Positions 9,291 to 11,507 of a stretch of 11,507 bases of DNA are shown one piece after another. Position 1 is the stretch's first letter. Each line of letters opens with the position of its first letter. Source of the DNA: DASQFQ01 sp035633075 (GTDB lineage: Bacteria > Actinomycetota > Thermoleophilia > Solirubrobacterales > Solirubrobacteraceae); the NCBI GenBank assembly GCA_035633075.1, contig DASQFQ010000035.1:1-11507 (forward strand), given 5' to 3'. The notes under the pieces are model-generated. The model was not told where the DNA came from, ran no database searches, and saw nothing but the letters and a program-made list of their open reading frames with translations. Both the position numbers and the translations under genes were made by a program.

Positions 9291-10090
9291 GCACGGAAGG
9301 TCGAGCGCCCAGGACGCTCGCGCCCCTCGGCCGAAGACAGGCCACGATCACGAGCAACACGGCACACGGCGCCTACATCGTGATCTCGTGTCGAGACGGG
9401 AACGGACCAACGCCAGACCCCGGCCAGTTCTACATGCTCGCCGCCGCCGAGCGCTGGGGAGGTGGCGCCGACGAGCGCCCGTTCCTGCCGCGCGCATTCT
9501 CCGTACTGCGCGACCACGACGACGGAACGCTGGACTTCCTGCTCGAAGACGTCGGCCCCGGGACCCGGCGCCTCGGAGAGCTGGCCCCCGGTGACGGACT
9601 GTGGATCCTCGGCCCGCTGGGCGCCGGGTTCCGACGCCCGGAGCAGGGCCGGCGCGCGCTGCTGGTCGGCGGCGGCGTCGGGATCGCCCCGCTGGCGATC
9701 TGGCAGGACGCGCTCGGCGCGGCGGCGCTGGCGATGCTCGGCTTCCGCGACGCCGCCCACGCCGCGGGCGCCGCCCTGCTGCGCGCGCCGCGTGTCGCCA
9801 CTGACGACGGCTCGGCAGGCCACCACGGCCTCGTCACCGACCTGCTGCGCGCCGAGCTCGGCTGCGACCTTCGAGCCACGGTTTATGCCTGCGGCCCACC
9901 GCCGATGCTCGAGGCGGTGCGCGCGCTGTGCGCCGCCGAGGGTGTGCCCGCCCAGCTGGCGATGGAGTCCGGGATGGCGTGTGGGTTCGGTGCCTGCTTC
10001 GGGTGCGTGGTGCCCACCCGCAGCGGCTACGTTCGCCTGTGCGTCGACGGCCCGGTGCTCGACGCCGCCGACCTGGAGCGGGTGGAGTGA
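9287..10090 (+). CDS. pyrK: Dihydroorotate dehydrogenase B, electron-transfer subunit
   Basis: The 267-residue FAD/[2Fe-2S] protein passes electrons from the PyrD subunit to NAD+. A ferredoxin-reductase-type FAD domain is marked by RAFSV (69-73, the family's RPxS-like motif). An NAD-binding domain has GGGVGIAP (128-135) and CGPPPML (202-208). The C-terminal cluster cysteines are C232, C237, C240 and C252 in the pattern CGFGACFGC followed by LCVDGPV, which is diagnostic of PyrK. The start is GTG 9287, overlapping the carB stop as GTGA; there is no SD, so coupled translation is likely. Its presence next to pyrD implies a class 1B, NAD-linked enzyme rather than the quinone-linked class 2 enzyme of mycobacteria. 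Codons in the first 45 residues are less GC-biased than in neighbouring genes. Confidence 0.95.
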
Positions 10091-10968
10091 CCCGGTTCTG
10101 CGGCATCGACCTCCCGCACCAGATCGTCAACGCGTCGGGTACCTTCGACGCGATCGCCGCCCGCCGCGCCTTCGGCGACGCGCTGCTCGAGCACTTCCCG
10201 TTCGCCGCCTTCGTGTCAAAGACCGTCACGCTCGAGCCGCGCCAGGGCAACCCGCCGCCGCGGCTGTGGGAGCTGGCCGCGGGGATGATCAACTCGATCG
10301 GCCTGCCCAACAAGGGCCTGGGGGGCTGCCTCGAGCACGATCTCCCGCTCCTCGCCGAGCTGCCCGTCCCCCTGATCGTCAACGTCATGGGCTTCACGCG
10401 CGCGGAGGTGGCCCGGCTGGTCGAGGCCTTCGCCGAGCGCGACGAGGTCGCCGCGCTCGAGCTCAACGTCTCCTGCCCCAACGTGGAGACGGGTCTCATC
10501 ATGGGCGCCGACCCGGGCGAGACGGGCGGGCTCGTGGACGCCGTGCGCCCGCTGACGGACAAGCCGATCATCGTCAAGCTCACGCCCAACTGCACGTCGC
10601 CCGCCGACGTCGCCGCGGCGGCCGAGGCCCACGGCGCAGACGCCGTCTCGCTGGTCAACACGCTGCGCGGCATGGCCTTCCACCCGCGGCGCGCGGGCAT
10701 CCCGTGGCTGGGCGGAGGGAAGGGCGGGATCTCGGGCCCGGCGGTTCGGGCGCTCGCGCTCGCCCAGGTCTCCGACGTCCGCGCGCGCGTGAGCGTGCCG
10801 ATCGTCGGCATGGGGGGCGTCCAGAGCGGCCGTCAGGCCCATGACCTGCTGCAGGCGGGCGCGGATCTGGTGGCCGTGGGCACCGAGTCCTTCCGCGATC
10901 CGCTGGCTGGAGGACGCATCGCCGACGAGCTCGCCGAAATCCTGCCAAACGCCGAGATCGCCCACTGA
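10087..10968 (+). CDS. pyrD: Dihydroorotate dehydrogenase B, catalytic subunit
   Basis: The 293-residue FMN protein oxidises dihydroorotate to orotate in the cytoplasm. It is a class 1 enzyme: the active-site base is Cys (C130 in ELNVSCPNV), not the Ser of class 2, and there is no N-terminal membrane-binding extension. Other motifs are NASGTF (15-20), SKTVTLEPRQGNPPPR (44-59), MINSIGLPNKG (67-77), and the FMN-phosphate region IVGMGGVQSG followed by AVGTES near the C-terminus. The GTG start overlaps the pyrK stop as GTGA and has GGAG (10075-10078) 8 nt upstream. The frame is open upstream inside pyrK, but that is a shadow. It is the last pyr gene in the window; pyrF, which often follows, is not there. 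Confidence 0.95.
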   Translation: MTRFCGIDLPHQIVNASGTFDAIAARRAFGDALLEHFPFAAFVSKTVTLEPRQGNPPPRLWELAAGMINSIGLPNKGLGGCLEHDLPLLAELPVPLIVNVMGFTRAEVARLVEAFAERDEVAALELNVSCPNVETGLIMGADPGETGGLVDAVRPLTDKPIIVKLTPNCTSPADVAAAAEAHGADAVSLVNTLRGMAFHPRRAGIPWLGGGKGGISGPAVRALALAQVSDVRARVSVPIVGMGGVQSGRQAHDLLQAGADLVAVGTESFRDPLAGGRIADELAEILPNAEIAH

Positions 10969-11169
10969 CGGGCTATCCCGCGACGTGCGGCAATCGTCGC
11001 CGCCCGCCTCCTCGGCGTGCCGCAATCGCCCCGCCCGGCTGGAAAAGACCCTGCAAATGGGCGAAAAACCGTCAACCAGCCTCCATGCGGCTCCACCTCA
11101 GGTAGAGGTCCAGCCGAATTGGGCGGATGTGGCTTGCCCGAGTACTCAGGGGATGTAGACTCGCCGCCG
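10969..11169 (+). other. pyrD-mihF intergenic region with repeat/hairpin cluster
   Basis: No gene is seen in these 201 nt. A 13-bp near-direct repeat, CGTGC(G/C)GCAATCG, occurs at 10984-10996 and 11016-11028. GCGACG (10980-10985) can pair with CGTCGC (10995-11000), and TGCGGCA (10986-10992) with TGCCGCA (11018-11024), so two alternative folds compete. No U tract follows, so a classic intrinsic terminator is not supported, though the cluster may end or stabilise the pyr transcript. An A-richer patch (about 11041-11075) follows, then the mihF promoter. Confidence 0.4.
11134..11161 (+). promoter_or_regulatory. mihF promoter, probably leaderless
   Basis: TTGCCC (11134-11139) and TAGACT (11156-11161) are spaced by 16 bp and resemble -35 and -10 elements. 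The last T of the -10 is 9 nt before the A of the mihF ATG, so the transcript would start at or within 1-2 nt of the start codon. The sequence between them, CGCCGCCG, contains no SD. This is a typical layout for actinobacterial leaderless genes. Confidence 0.55.
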
Positions 11170-11507
11170 ATGCCGTCAGGCACCAAAACGCCTCAGAAGT
11201 CAGCGGTGGCAACTCCGGAGCGCTCTCTCGTCCAGCGGATGGAGGCCTTGGAGCGGGCGAACGAGATCCGCACACGCCGCGCCAGGCTCAAGCGGGACCT
11301 CAAGGGCGGCCGGGCCAGCATCCATGATCTGCTGCTCGAGCCGCCGGAGTACGTCGAGACCGCCAAGGTGTTCGACATGCTGCTGGCCGTCCCCAAGTAC
11401 GGGCGCGTGAAGGTCAACAAGGTCCTGGTCCAGTGCCGGATCTCGCCGAGCAAGACCATCGGCGGCCTCTCGCAGCGGCAGCGCACCGAGCTCGTCTCGA
11501 TGCTTCG
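11170..11507 (+). CDS. mihF: Integration host factor, actinobacterial type (3' truncated by window)
   Basis: The first 112 codons are present and the frame is open at the window edge. The protein is the nucleoid-associated DNA-binding protein mIHF, unrelated in fold to enterobacterial IHF, first known as the host factor for mycobacteriophage L5 integration. Conserved blocks are ALERANEIRTRRARLKRDLK (26-45), the SIHDLLLEPPEYVETAKVFD stretch (50-69), VPKYGRVKVNKVL (74-86), and CRISPSKTIGGLSQRQR (89-105), which together are distinctive for the family. The first 20 or so residues are variable and Lys/Thr/Ser-rich. ATG 11170 is chosen from the adjacent -10 box and the absence of an SD. In many actinobacteria mihF sits between the pyr operon and gmk-rpoZ, which agrees with its position here and predicts gmk next. 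Confidence 0.93.
   Translation, partial: MPSGTKTPQKSAVATPERSLVQRMEALERANEIRTRRARLKRDLKGGRASIHDLLLEPPEYVETAKVFDMLLAVPKYGRVKVNKVLVQCRISPSKTIGGLSQRQRTELVSML

Noticed and set aside
9462..10086. Long plus-strand frames overlapping pyrK and pyrD in other phases
   Set aside because: They have Arg/Ser/Pro-rich compositions typical of out-of-frame GC-rich DNA and no motifs.

Overview
The window is chromosomal DNA of very high G+C content from an actinobacterium. The marker is the truncated gene at the right edge, which encodes the actinobacterial-type integration host factor (mIHF/MihF). Short gene gaps, the tRNA without an encoded CCA, and several TANNNT -10 boxes placed just upstream of start codons that lack a Shine-Dalgarno (SD) sequence fit the same assignment. 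Protein style and an NAD-linked (class 1B) dihydroorotate dehydrogenase suggest a deep lineage such as Thermoleophilia (Solirubrobacterales-like). That finer placement is inference.

Left part (1-2085). The minus strand carries a tRNA-Arg(CCG) and, just downstream of it, a small zinc-ribbon protein of unknown function. The plus strand carries a YfcE-like metallophosphoesterase and ribonuclease Z (rnz). RNase Z is the 3' processing enzyme expected for CCA-less tRNAs like the one here.

Central part (2094-10968). This is a compact de novo pyrimidine operon in the order pyrR-pyrB-pyrC-carA-carB-pyrK-pyrD. CarA/CarB make carbamoyl phosphate, PyrB makes carbamoyl aspartate, PyrC closes the ring to dihydroorotate, and PyrD with PyrK oxidises it to orotate. 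PyrE and PyrF, the last two steps to UMP, are not in the window. Five of the six junctions are 4-nt ATGA or GTGA stop/start overlaps. The carA/carB junction instead has a 7-nt gap, its own SD, and two GC-rich hairpins just upstream.

The main regulatory find is the short leader before pyrR (about 2106-2149). It contains a hairpin whose loop matches the PyrR-binding CNGNGA hexaloop, and its lower stem pairs with the pyrR SD. This points to PyrR-dependent translational repression, as known from mycobacteria, rather than Bacillus-type attenuation.

Right part (10969-11507). A 201-nt intergenic region holds a repeat/hairpin cluster and a promoter whose predicted start point lies at or within a few bases of the mihF ATG, so that mRNA is probably leaderless. 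The mihF gene runs off the window. No mobile element, CRISPR array, phage gene or clearly novel multi-gene system is visible. The window is mostly core metabolism, and its points of interest are regulatory.
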